This document shows positions 1 to 7,972 of a stretch of DNA of 24,884 nt, piece after piece; position 1 is the stretch's first letter, and each line of letters begins with the position of its first letter. The notes beneath the pieces are model-generated. The model saw only the letters and a list, made by a program, of their open reading frames with translations, had not been told where the DNA came from and ran no database searches. This DNA is from a virus. The position numbers were made by a program, and so were the translations under genes. The DNA is taken from positions 1 through 24,884 of IMG/VR virus record IMGVR_UViG_3300006735_000233. One strand, 5' to 3'.

Positions 1-1043
1 GCGTCAGCTCCTTCTAAACCAAACTTTTCTTTGTAAGCGTCAATAACTTGCTTAATAACATCATTATTATTTTTTAATCTATCTGATGTTTTAAATATTT
101 TTTCACCAATCGCCTGTATTCTTGCTACAAGAGATGGTGCTCTGATAGCTGACAATGTAGGCTTTACACCAAAACCACCTCGAACAACTGTGCCATCTTC
201 TTTCGTAACAACACGATTAACAGCTTCAATCTTTTCATCAGCAGATAATCTTGCAAAATCTGCTGGTTTAATTATATTACCAGCTTCATCAATTGGTGGT
301 GATGTTGACAGTCCTGCTGTATCTAATTCAGTGGCAGTAAGGTCTTTACCTGGCGTAACTCCACGTCTAACAGCTCTAAAAGCACCTGCAGCTAAACCGA
401 ATGTTAAATCGCTAACAAAACCTATCGCTGCTTCTTTACCTACATCACCAGCTATGTCTTTAATGTCTTGTTTTTGTACACCAGCAATAGTTTCGCCTAA
501 CTCTTCTACAGCCTGACCTCCACCAGCACCTATACCAGCACCTATGGCAGCACCAACAATAGGTATAGGTATAGCTAATTGACCAGTTATGGCTCCAGTT
601 ACACCACCAACTAACTCTGGTGCTATGCCTGCAAGATCAGAAAAGTCGTACTTACTAAAACCTTCTTCATCAACAAGAATATTTCTATCTGTCTCTTGTC
701 CAAACTTAGCTGCACCAGTAGGTGTAAGAGCTAATCTACCTCTATTATCTCTTAGAAAATCATCATCATTTAGATCAAATTTACGAAGTATTGCATCTTC
801 TTCTTCATTTGTTTCTGCTACACTTAATGCAGAACGCAAAGCATTACTTCTTATACCAGTGCTAGAGTCGAACAATTGTTCGAGTTTATCAGCAGCATTT
901 GGCTCTTGTTTTGATACTCTTCGACCAGCACCAGACTGTCTTATAATGTTATTAATCTGTATTGATTCTTCAAGAGTTGGTTTATCACCTGCTATGGTGA
1001 TATTTACTTTACCCTGTGGTGTATTTAAAACAACTTTACCCAT
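1..1043 (-). CDS. Large internal virion/ejection-type protein, N-terminal part (runs off left edge)
   Basis: The ATG at 1043 follows directly after the TAA stop of the upstream gene. The frame stays open to the window edge, giving 347 residues with the C-terminus missing. The N-terminus (MGKVVLNTPQGKVNITIAGD) is soluble and fairly acidic. At about residues 146-178 lies a Gly/Ala/Ile-rich hydrophobic stretch with repeated GxxxG spacing (for example IVGAAIGAGIGAGGG), a glycine-zipper-like membrane segment. The rest is Ala/Lys/Glu-rich and probably helical. It is the last gene of a run of probable internal proteins in a podovirus-like operon. In that position such proteins often enter the host envelope during DNA ejection. 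That role is inferred from position and the membrane segment; no enzymatic domain is visible in the part present. Confidence 0.8.
   Translation of the reverse strand, partial: MGKVVLNTPQGKVNITIAGDKPTLEESIQINNIIRQSGAGRRVSKQEPNAADKLEQLFDSSTGIRSNALRSALSVAETNEEEDAILRKFDLNDDDFLRDNRGRLALTPTGAAKFGQETDRNILVDEEGFSKYDFSDLAGIAPELVGGVTGAITGQLAIPIPIVGAAIGAGIGAGGGQAVEELGETIAGVQKQDIKDIAGDVGKEAAIGFVSDLTFGLAAGAFRAVRRGVTPGKDLTATELDTAGLSTSPPIDEAGNIIKPADFARLSADEKIEAVNRVVTKEDGTVVRGGFGVKPTLSAIRAPSLVARIQAIGEKIFKTSDRLKNNNDVIKQVIDAYKEKFGLEGAD
868..883. repeat. 16-bp perfect palindrome, family GAACAATTGTTC
   Basis: TCGAACAATTGTTCGA is perfectly self-complementary. It lies inside the coding sequence of the leftmost gene, where it encodes Leu-Glu-Gln-Leu-Phe-Asp. 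The same CGAAC-AATT-GTTCG core recurs at 22567-22580, and a 12-bp version lies at 7698-7709. Near matches (12 of 14) lie at 4455-4468 and 16306-16319. Confidence 0.6.
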
Positions 1044-2981
1044 TTATCTCTTCGTCAAATCTATGTTTATTGATCCATCACTACCAACTGTAGCACCATA
1101 TACACCTTCTGTTCCAAAAGTTATAGCTTCATTTATAACTTTTAATGTATCATTGTAGCTTTCATCACTCATATGATTTTTTCTTTGTCCAAATTCATTA
1201 AAAATACCTTCTAATGTCCTTTGTGGTGCATCAAAAATAACACGAAGTTGTGCAAAATTCTCTAAATTTTCTTCTAAAGGTTTTAATGGACTTATCTTAC
1301 CAAGTAATTCTTGTAGTCTTTTAATGTCACCTTCAGAAATACCATTACCAGTTTCTTTTGTTAAAAACTTTTTGTACTGCGAGATAAGTCTTCTTTGTAA
1401 TATTTCTATTTGTTTTTCTTCGCTAATATTTAATTCACCTTTGTTTAATTTAAAGTCTTTTGCATAATTATCATTCCCAATACCTAAAGGTTTAAGTAAT
1501 CTTTTACCTCTTTCTAAAATAATAGTAACAGCAGATGCGTCACCTTTATTAGCCAAAGCTCTTGTAAGATCTTCCATTTGATTAATGCTATCTTTAGCTT
1601 CCAATACATTTCTATAAGCATCAGCATGAGATTTAGCCTCAGATTGAGCATTTAAAAATACAATGTTATTGTTACCAGCTACGTAACCCTTGTTAATTTT
1701 AAGGTTAGGTTGATTCAACAATCTTGCTTCTGTGATTTTGCCTTTAGGATCAACGCCTTTATTAGCAAACTCAAGTCGTTTAATAAGCAAATCATTGCTA
1801 AGTTTCATTTGCTCAAGTGCCTGCTTATTAGCATAACCTCTAAATTCTTTAGCCACTGAAGCTAAAGCAGTTCTTTTTTCTTTAGCTTTAGCTAATTCTG
1901 CTGCACGATCTGCTTTCTGTTCTTGTAAGGCAAACTTACCAGCAGCTATTTGACCAGCTCTTGCCTCTTTTCTAGCTGCTTCAAATTTAGGTAATGCCTC
2001 TTGACCAGCACGACCAACTTCGCCAAGTATGTTGGACAAGTTAAAACCTTTACCAGCTCTGTTTTGCATCAGTGATAACCCTAATGCCATGAGTGCAGCT
2101 CTATTGTCAGGCTCTCCTGATATATCTATACCTGTTGCCTTTGCAAAGTCTTTTTTGTAATCATCTATAGTCTTAGTTGTTTTAGTTTCAGTGCCATCAC
2201 CATACATATTTTCTATATCTTTCATAGCATCTGTAAATAATTGTGCTTGAGCAGCCTTCTTTTTTACTTCAGGATCAGTAACTGCTTTAAGCTCTTCTTC
2301 TGTATATGTATCTGTGTAATCAAGATCTTCATCAGGTGCTGATGCTGTAATTTGTTCACTCTCTGCACGTTTAATTGCATCTTGCTCTGCTTGAAACTCA
2401 CCAGGTAAATCCTGTGTTGCATCTGCTACTTTTGTATCGGTTGTGACCGTGCCTGCAAACTCGTCAGCAGTCGACTTACTTTTAGATGCTTTATCAAGTA
2501 TTGCTTTTTTTTGAGCAGCCTCTCTTTCTGCTAAAGTTTGTCCTATTATGGGATTAGGACCAAGAGCACCTCTTGGAACAGTTGTATCTACAGGTAACCC
2601 TAATTCTAATCCACCTGTGCCAGTTGCCATGCGTTGTGCTTGTTTTTGTCTTCCTAGCTCGGTAAATAATGGATCAGTTAATGCAGTTCCTGTGGTTGAT
2701 ACCAAAGCATCTATTGGAGTTTTTATTCCTTTGTAAACATTACCTAATGCTTGAGGTATATTTAAAAAACTCTCACCTAATATAGAAGCACCTTGACCAA
2801 GAAGAGTGTCAGCATCTTTACTACCTAGAGCACCAGTGTAATCTTTAAATCCAAGAACATTTAAAAACTCTTGATTTTGATCTGCTTGTCTATTTAGTTC
2901 TTTTAAAAATTGTGAACCTAAATTTCTTTGGGGGACTAATTGATCTACTAATCCTTGTGATAATGTCTGCTTTGGAGCCAT
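1044..2981 (-). CDS. Probable internal virion protein, Ala/Lys/Glu-rich with coiled coil
   Basis: This 645-residue protein starts at an ATG preceded by an AAGGTAG ribosome-binding site. Its stop directly abuts the start of the next gene. Residues 1-120 are mixed and Gln/Leu-rich. Residues 160-280 are acidic, Thr/Asp/Glu-rich and probably disordered. Around 290-325 is a conserved-looking stretch (NRAALMALGLSLMQNRAGKG). Residues about 330-400 are a strong Ala/Lys/Glu/Arg heptad-rich helix, probably a coiled coil. No catalytic motif is visible. Length, composition and its place between two other helical structural proteins fit a podovirus internal or ejection protein. I recall similar proteins in uncultured marine phages but cannot name a family with confidence. 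Confidence 0.85.
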   Translation of the reverse strand: MAPKQTLSQGLVDQLVPQRNLGSQFLKELNRQADQNQEFLNVLGFKDYTGALGSKDADTLLGQGASILGESFLNIPQALGNVYKGIKTPIDALVSTTGTALTDPLFTELGRQKQAQRMATGTGGLELGLPVDTTVPRGALGPNPIIGQTLAEREAAQKKAILDKASKSKSTADEFAGTVTTDTKVADATQDLPGEFQAEQDAIKRAESEQITASAPDEDLDYTDTYTEEELKAVTDPEVKKKAAQAQLFTDAMKDIENMYGDGTETKTTKTIDDYKKDFAKATGIDISGEPDNRAALMALGLSLMQNRAGKGFNLSNILGEVGRAGQEALPKFEAARKEARAGQIAAGKFALQEQKADRAAELAKAKEKRTALASVAKEFRGYANKQALEQMKLSNDLLIKRLEFANKGVDPKGKITEARLLNQPNLKINKGYVAGNNNIVFLNAQSEAKSHADAYRNVLEAKDSINQMEDLTRALANKGDASAVTIILERGKRLLKPLGIGNDNYAKDFKLNKGELNISEEKQIEILQRRLISQYKKFLTKETGNGISEGDIKRLQELLGKISPLKPLEENLENFAQLRVIFDAPQRTLEGIFNEFGQRKNHMSDESYNDTLKVINEAITFGTEGVYGATVGSDGSINIDLTKR

Positions 2982-2990
2982 ATTTCTACC

Positions 2991-3914
2991 TTACTTAGAA
3001 TTTGTACCACCAAAAGGTGCAATCTGTGACAATGTTGTATAAGCTCCAACACCTTGTAAAAATGGGTTTGCACTAGGCATTGTGGCTTGTTGGAATGTTG
3101 ATGGCATTGAAGCACTAGGCATTCCTTGTAATAAATTTTGTCCGAGTTGCAATCTTGTAAATGGTTCTTGTGCTTGTGACAATAAGTTTGCTCGATTAGC
3201 GTCTAATTGTGCCTGTTGTTGTCCTTGTCTTAATGCACCAAGTTGAGATAGTTGTGAAACATCTGCTTGACCTAAAGCTTGTTGTAATCTGCCAATATCA
3301 CTTGTTGTACCAGCTAGAGTTCCAAATGCTTGACCAAGACCACCTGATAATCGACCTGCATTTTGTGCTGCTTGCAAAGCAGTTGTAAAGCCTTGTGATA
3401 ATAATCTTGATAGAGTATCACCCTTAACTTGTTGTAATCCTCTCTCTGTTTCAGCTCTTTGGACTCCCTCTCGTGATCCACCAAAGGCTCCTGATTGAAT
3501 TGCTCGTGCATCTGCTCCAGCTCTTCTCATGTCAGCTTGCCTGTTAAGCTCTCTCATAGAGGCATCAATAACCTGCTGTTGAAAAGGATTTTGAAATTGT
3601 TCGATAGCATCTGGCTGTAAAAATTGCAATCCTGATGTAAGTGCTTGCTGTGCAGCTAAAGTTTGATCTCTAGCACCTTCTATAAATGGTCTGAATGACC
3701 CAGTTAGGTTTTCTCCTAACGTAATTGCCTTTTCTCTTAATGGATCCATACCAGCAATTTGAAAACCAGGAAGATTTAAAGGAGAATCAATTAACCCTGG
3801 AGATGTTTGATCTTCACCATCAAATATACCAAAAGCTGATTGCAATAATCTTTTTTGCAAGCCCTCTAAAAAAGGGGGTAATCTTTGTATATTTTCAACT
3901 GTTTGTGTTGACAT
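2991..3914 (-). CDS. Gln/Ala-rich structural protein (probable internal/ejection protein)
   Basis: This is a 307-residue protein whose ATG overlaps the TAA of the upstream gene (TAATG), so the two are probably translationally coupled. It is very rich in Gln, Ala, Leu and Gly and almost free of Cys. Residues about 100-170 hold an Arg/Ala/Gln helix with a Gly break (AIQSGAFGGSREG). Residues 185-260 are a long Gln/Leu-rich helix (QLGALRQGQQQAQLDANRAN). The C-terminal 45 residues are Pro/Ser/Met-rich and probably flexible. This fits an alpha-helical internal virion protein that leaves with the DNA. No enzymatic motif is seen; the role is inferred from position and composition. Confidence 0.8.
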   Translation of the reverse strand: MSTQTVENIQRLPPFLEGLQKRLLQSAFGIFDGEDQTSPGLIDSPLNLPGFQIAGMDPLREKAITLGENLTGSFRPFIEGARDQTLAAQQALTSGLQFLQPDAIEQFQNPFQQQVIDASMRELNRQADMRRAGADARAIQSGAFGGSREGVQRAETERGLQQVKGDTLSRLLSQGFTTALQAAQNAGRLSGGLGQAFGTLAGTTSDIGRLQQALGQADVSQLSQLGALRQGQQQAQLDANRANLLSQAQEPFTRLQLGQNLLQGMPSASMPSTFQQATMPSANPFLQGVGAYTTLSQIAPFGGTNSK

Positions 3915-4714
3915 TATGCCCTCTTCTCTAAGTTATCCATCATATTGTATGCTCTTTGTATGCCTTTACGTGAATTACCATCACCTAATCCTTTAACAGC
4001 ATCTTTTGTCAAAACAAATTCACCAGCCATTAACATTGCAGGAACATCATCTTTTGTTCCTGATCCTTCAGATGGATCTATGCCACCAGTTCTTCTAGGA
4101 AAATCCATTATATTACCACCATCTGCAGCATATGTTATGCCACCTATTCTTCCACCAGGTCCTCCTGCACCAAATGGTCTTTTTTCAAATGCTGTTCGAT
4201 CGTCAGTTGGCTCATCACTACCTGATAATAATTGAGCTAACAGACCTGCAGTTAAACCCTCACCCATTGGAGTATTTAACAGTCTTGCCAATAAATTATC
4301 GCCACCAACACCAGCAGACTTAAGCAACTCTGCACTAAATGTTCTTGGTTTAAAAGTCTCAGCAATTCCTTTGGTTGCTGCCTCTGTTGGAACTGAGCTC
4401 ACTCCCATTTTCGCAGCAATTTCTGGGTTTCCAGCCATTGTTTTTGCTCCAGACTGAGCAATTGTTCGGTTTGCAGCTTGACCAGCAGCCTGTTCTGCAC
4501 CACTAAAACTATCAAAAGCAGCACCACCAACACCTGCAATCAACGCATCTCTTAACGCATCTTTAGTTTTGCCACCCATTAATTTAGAAGTTAAAGCTCC
4601 AGTAACGGCTCTTTGAAAGAAAGGACTCATACCAGTAGTGCCAAGTGCAGCAGGTCCTAAAAACGCTCCAATAGCTATGGGTGCAACAGATTTTAATAAC
4701 TTACCTAAACTCAT
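3914..4714 (-). CDS. Membrane-active/virion protein with C-terminal DDVPAML-GEFVL motif
   Basis: This is a 266-residue protein. The N-terminus (residues 9-27, VAPIAIGAFLGPAALG) is hydrophobic and Gly/Ala-rich, and a second Gly/Ala stretch lies at 58-70. The middle is Ala/Thr-rich and low in charge. Residues 182-200 are a Gly-rich linker. Residues 220-245 carry the motif KDDVPAMLMAGEFVLTKDAV, which recurs at the C-terminus of many phage tape-measure and tail-associated proteins; its exact function is not established. The gene sits between the tail-protein genes and the internal-protein genes, which suggests a role in DNA delivery or in linking the tail to internal proteins. Its stop overlaps the next start (TAATG). 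Confidence 0.8.
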   Translation of the reverse strand: MSLGKLLKSVAPIAIGAFLGPAALGTTGMSPFFQRAVTGALTSKLMGGKTKDALRDALIAGVGGAAFDSFSGAEQAAGQAANRTIAQSGAKTMAGNPEIAAKMGVSSVPTEAATKGIAETFKPRTFSAELLKSAGVGGDNLLARLLNTPMGEGLTAGLLAQLLSGSDEPTDDRTAFEKRPFGAGGPGGRIGGITYAADGGNIMDFPRRTGGIDPSEGSGTKDDVPAMLMAGEFVLTKDAVKGLGDGNSRKGIQRAYNMMDNLEKRA

Positions 4715-4746
4715 GGCTCTATATTAACCTATATTTATTATTACGT

Positions 4747-4974
4747 CTATGTCTTAACTTTAATTGTTCCATTATCGTTAAATAATGATCCTGCTTCTAA
4801 ACCCTCACTTGATGTTGGTAAATCAGTAAGTGTTATTTTTGTACCACGTAATTCACCAGGATTTTGCAATTGATTAACCAACTGACTTAAACTTCTTACC
4901 ATCTCACTAAAATATTGTGGATCATACTCATCTGGTGGCAAGGAGAAATTTGGTGGTACAAGTTGTCTACTCAT
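4747..4974 (-). CDS. Small conserved structural-region protein, unknown function
   Basis: This 75-residue protein has an ATG that overlaps the stop of the upstream stabilisation-like gene (ATGA), which favours translational coupling and a real gene. The N-terminus is Pro-rich (LVPPNFSLPPDEYDPQYF). A short amphipathic helix follows (MVRSLSQLVNQLQNPGELRG), then a beta-like C-terminus ending in NDNGTIKVKT. Small proteins of this layout are common next to tail genes in marine podoviruses. I do not recognise a named family and see no motif. Confidence 0.75.
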   Translation of the reverse strand: MSRQLVPPNFSLPPDEYDPQYFSEMVRSLSQLVNQLQNPGELRGTKITLTDLPTSSEGLEAGSLFNDNGTIKVKT

Positions 4975-6773
4975 CTATCTCCATCCCTTCTTAAATCAAC
5001 TCTATTTGTTCCAAGTCTCCAATTAACTTTTGGTGTAGTGCTTTCAACTCTTAATCCAAAAGATCTGCCTCTTAATCTTAAATGATTGATTTCTGTTGAT
5101 GATGTTACAATATTTTCAGATGTTTTTACAAAACCACCATTAGGAGATCTTTGTGCTTTTAATGAAAACAAAGCTTTTTTATCGCTTTCATTTATATCAT
5201 TATCACTATTATCAAAGCTAACGTCAGGTATCATTCTTCTCAAAAATACAAATTGATCACCATCTTGTATATCTATAGGACTTGATTGTATAAATGATGT
5301 AAAAGCAGTGCCATCATTATCATTACCCTTTTCATGGTTGTACAAAAGATTAGAGTCAGTGGCTATAGGATATTGATAAACTCCACGATCTAACCACGAA
5401 CTTCTTTTTAAGTTACCTACATACCATATTTTTTGATCATAATTATACACTACATATTTATCATTTTCTCCATCACCACCATTTGATACTGAATTTGTGG
5501 TTGATGGATAAAACCAAAAGACCTCTCCAAAAGCTGAATTTACTCCTGCATAAACTTTACCTGCTTGATTTTCATTAAAATCTCCAAGTACAAAATCTCT
5601 AACAGAACATGGAATCACTTGGACACGACCATCATATATATAAAAACGATCATAGCCCATCCACATAACAGCATCACCTACAGCAATTGCACTGTTAAAT
5701 CCACGGACAGTTATCGCACTAGCTAATTGATTTATACCAAAAGTAAAAGGTGGTCCTATAAATTGCATACTATGTACAGAAGTATCTGTTAAAATAATTA
5801 TTTCTCTTCTTGTTTTGACTGCTGTAATTATCTCTGATCCTGAACCTATTCTTAAACTACCTGCAGTATTTGTAGCAGATGGTGTCCAAAAAAAAGGATT
5901 TTCTTGAGAGCTAAATCTAACTAAAAGTCTATCTTGTTCCTGAGAACCTAAAGGACTTGCTCCAAAACAAATAACATGACGATCTCGTTCAGAGACTATT
6001 ACTTTTCTTGATTTAAAAGGAGCTGCGTCAGATAATTCTAAAAATGACTTAGCCCGTGTGCTTGTGCCAAGAGTTTTGTCCCAGTAAAATAAAAAACCAT
6101 CTCTCTGATTAAATATTAAATCCTCTCCAAAATTATCTTGAGACCATAAACGTAGTGATTCTCCAGTAATTGTATCGTTGGATCTTTCTCCCCATCCTGT
6201 AAAATCATCAGTGGAATTTGTATTACCAGTGGCTAACTGTACAATACTTCCGTCAGCATGAGCAGATGCTGTTGTTCCCTCAGATCCTCTTGTAACTGTT
6301 AAATTATTTGAAGAGACATTTGTAACTGTTAATAATTCATTATCAATCAATATAACATCTGTTGCGACAATTCCAGAAGCAGTAGTGACAGTAAGCGTTG
6401 TATCAGAATTAGAAAATTCTGCACCCTCATTTATTGTTGTAGTTAAAGCAAAGCTATTTGTACCACCCCATTTTCCTGCACCCCAACCAGTACCAGGCAC
6501 AACAGTGTTTATACCTATATTAAACTGATATTCGGCATCAGCAGAGCCAGCTCCTGTAAGAGCTGCATCAGCATTACCACTTAAAGTTATTACATAATTT
6601 GCACTATCAGTTACAGATGTTATAGAAAATTCATTGTCTAGTTTAGTATTTAGAGCACTGTTTCCAGTATTAGCGTTACTAAATGTAACGAAACTACCAG
6701 TTCCAGCTCCATGATTAGGATCATTAACAGTTACCGAAGCAGAAGATGTAGTTGTTGTAAATGTTATTGCCAT
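4971..6773 (-). CDS. P22-stabilisation-like tail protein, C-terminal (main) part of a split gene
   Basis: I place the start at the ATG at 6773 (600 residues), four bases after the TAA codon of the upstream gene begins (TAA-A-ATG). An in-frame ATG at 6806 would add 11 residues, but has no ribosome-binding site and overlaps the upstream gene. The protein is beta-rich. An N-terminal Thr/Ser/Asn domain is followed by the motif GTGWGAGKWGG near residue 95. Next comes an inserted repeat-like domain containing TVTRGSEGTTASAHADGS (about 158-176). The long C-terminal domain begins at RLWSQDNFGEDLIFNQRDG. The layout matches podoviral stabilisation-type tail proteins (P22 gp10-like). In related phages I recall this region being fused to the RPGINKE-type domain encoded here by the separate upstream gene. 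Confidence 0.8.
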   Translation of the reverse strand: MAITFTTTTSSASVTVNDPNHGAGTGSFVTFSNANTGNSALNTKLDNEFSITSVTDSANYVITLSGNADAALTGAGSADAEYQFNIGINTVVPGTGWGAGKWGGTNSFALTTTINEGAEFSNSDTTLTVTTASGIVATDVILIDNELLTVTNVSSNNLTVTRGSEGTTASAHADGSIVQLATGNTNSTDDFTGWGERSNDTITGESLRLWSQDNFGEDLIFNQRDGFLFYWDKTLGTSTRAKSFLELSDAAPFKSRKVIVSERDRHVICFGASPLGSQEQDRLLVRFSSQENPFFWTPSATNTAGSLRIGSGSEIITAVKTRREIIILTDTSVHSMQFIGPPFTFGINQLASAITVRGFNSAIAVGDAVMWMGYDRFYIYDGRVQVIPCSVRDFVLGDFNENQAGKVYAGVNSAFGEVFWFYPSTTNSVSNGGDGENDKYVVYNYDQKIWYVGNLKRSSWLDRGVYQYPIATDSNLLYNHEKGNDNDGTAFTSFIQSSPIDIQDGDQFVFLRRMIPDVSFDNSDNDINESDKKALFSLKAQRSPNGGFVKTSENIVTSSTEINHLRLRGRSFGLRVESTTPKVNWRLGTNRVDLRRDGDR

Positions 6774-6774
6774 T

Positions 6775-7353
6775 TTAAGAAATACCCACTGTAACTGTTG
6801 ATTCATTTGTAACAGATATTGTTACATTACCTACTGCTGTATTCATTCCTATGTCTACTAGTGTTGTATTTGTAATAATTGTTGGAGTGCCAACTGCTGT
6901 TGTGCCAACTACTTTTAATTCATCTACTGGATTTTCTGACTCTACAGAAATTGTCTGTGCATTGTCTATTACAACTGTACCCACTGCACTAGTTCCTGCA
7001 TTTCCAGTTACCAATGATTTTATAGTATCTCCATCAAAGTCAACAGTTGTCACACCATTTTCAACTTTTCTTCTTATTGGAGTTATGTCTTTTAAATCAA
7101 GGGATTCTTCAATATAAAATTTTATTTCTGTACCAATACCAAGGTACTTATCACCCTCTAAATTTGCCCATGCATGTAAAGATCTAGATGTCCCTAAAAA
7201 AGTGGTGACTGCATATTTTTCCCATCCACCAAGTTTTTCTGGATAACCAAAACGAAAACGAATAAGATCGCAATCATTCCAACCACCTTTATTGGAATAA
7301 GATGTTGTTTCTTTGTTAATACCAGGTCTAAATTTTAAAGATGTAATTGGCAT
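6775..7353 (-). CDS. P22-stabilisation-like tail protein, N-terminal part of a split gene
   Basis: This is a 192-residue protein. Residues 1-90 carry the recognisable start of the marine stabilisation-like tail family (SLKFRPGINKETTSYSNKGG, then WNDCDLIRFRFGYPEKLGGW and YLGIGTEIKFYIEE). After about residue 95 it turns into low-complexity Val/Thr/Gly beta repeats (TTAVGTPT, NTAVGNVTIS), resembling the repeats of the fibre protein at 14954-16300. It stops with TAA just before the ATG of the main C-terminal gene. The ATG at 7353 has no Shine-Dalgarno sequence: the 20 upstream bases are all A/T-rich. This is unusual here, and it lies next to the accessory cassette. It probably works as one complex with the downstream gene product. 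Confidence 0.8.
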   Translation of the reverse strand: MPITSLKFRPGINKETTSYSNKGGWNDCDLIRFRFGYPEKLGGWEKYAVTTFLGTSRSLHAWANLEGDKYLGIGTEIKFYIEESLDLKDITPIRRKVENGVTTVDFDGDTIKSLVTGNAGTSAVGTVVIDNAQTISVESENPVDELKVVGTTAVGTPTIITNTTLVDIGMNTAVGNVTISVTNESTVTVGIS

Positions 7354-7372
7354 AGTAAAATAATATTACAAT

Positions 7373-7957
7373 TTAATGTGAAAAATGTCTATACCAACCC
7401 GTGGCTATATATTTAATATTACTAATAGGTGGATTACCTCTATGAGTGTGAGTAAAATAGGCTGGAAATAAAACCATAGATCCTATTTTCGGCTTAATTC
7501 TCATAGAATAATTTAAAAACTCAAGCTCTCCACCTTCTTCAACATCATTTAAAAAAATGCTCCAAGCTAAAAATCTTGTTTTGCTTTCGTATGGACCAGC
7601 GTTATTTTCACTATGCCAATTATGAAAGCCACCAGAAATAGGCGTTTCTTGAAATTTAAAGTTTTCAAAAAAAATATTACCATCTTCAAAAAATGAAGAA
7701 CAATTGTTCGGAAAAATTTGTTTGTATAAATTTAAATATTCATCTAATGCTTTTGAAAAAACTTTAGAACAATCATCTGTGGTCATGGATTCTAAAGTTG
7801 ACTGCCCATCCCATTGTTTGTCTACTCTTTGTGGTTGATTCGAAACTATAAAATTATTTTGTGAATTTAATTTTTCAATAATTTTTTCACAAATTTTTGG
7901 TTTTATAGCATTATCAATAGTAACGATAAAGTTTTTTACATCCACTATTTTATCCAT
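7373..7957 (-). CDS. 2OG-Fe(II) oxygenase-like protein, HxE variant (cassette)
   Basis: This 194-residue protein has a strong GGAGG ribosome-binding site before the ATG at 7957. The double-stranded beta-helix core is recognisable. The first metal pair is probably H115-S-E117 in FHNWHSENN, with Glu in place of the more common Asp. The beta-turn EEGGELEF lies at 140-147. The distal ligand lies in YFTHTHRGNPP (H170 or H172). K182 in IKYIATGWYR sits where the 2-oxoglutarate-binding Arg/Lys is expected. It belongs to the prolyl-4-hydroxylase-like oxygenases common in marine phages. Such enzymes use Fe(II), O2 and 2-oxoglutarate to hydroxylate a protein or small molecule; the substrate cannot be told from the sequence. 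It is the last gene of the cassette. Confidence 0.88.
   Translation of the reverse strand: MDKIVDVKNFIVTIDNAIKPKICEKIIEKLNSQNNFIVSNQPQRVDKQWDGQSTLESMTTDDCSKVFSKALDEYLNLYKQIFPNNCSSFFEDGNIFFENFKFQETPISGGFHNWHSENNAGPYESKTRFLAWSIFLNDVEEGGELEFLNYSMRIKPKIGSMVLFPAYFTHTHRGNPPISNIKYIATGWYRHFSH
7698..7709. repeat. 12-bp palindrome GAACAATTGTTC
   Basis: A perfect 12-bp palindrome lies inside the oxygenase gene at 7373-7957, followed by G so that the right flank also matches the 14-bp form CGAACAATTGTTCG. It is part of the repeated palindrome family found at 868-883 and 22567-22580. Confidence 0.5.
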
Positions 7958-7972
7958 TATTAAAGTCCTCCT

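Noticed and set aside
589-1158. Plus-strand open frames such as 589-1158, 3945-4235, 12562-12822 and 20469-20750
   Set aside because: They mirror minus-strand genes with strong family signals, lack ribosome-binding sites, and have low-complexity compositions expected from antisense of Ala/Gly/Thr-rich genes.
6774-6810. Programmed +1 frameshift joining the two stabilisation-like genes
   Set aside because: TCT-TAA does not resemble a known +1 slip site with matching anticodon pairing; TAA-A-ATG reinitiation is simpler.
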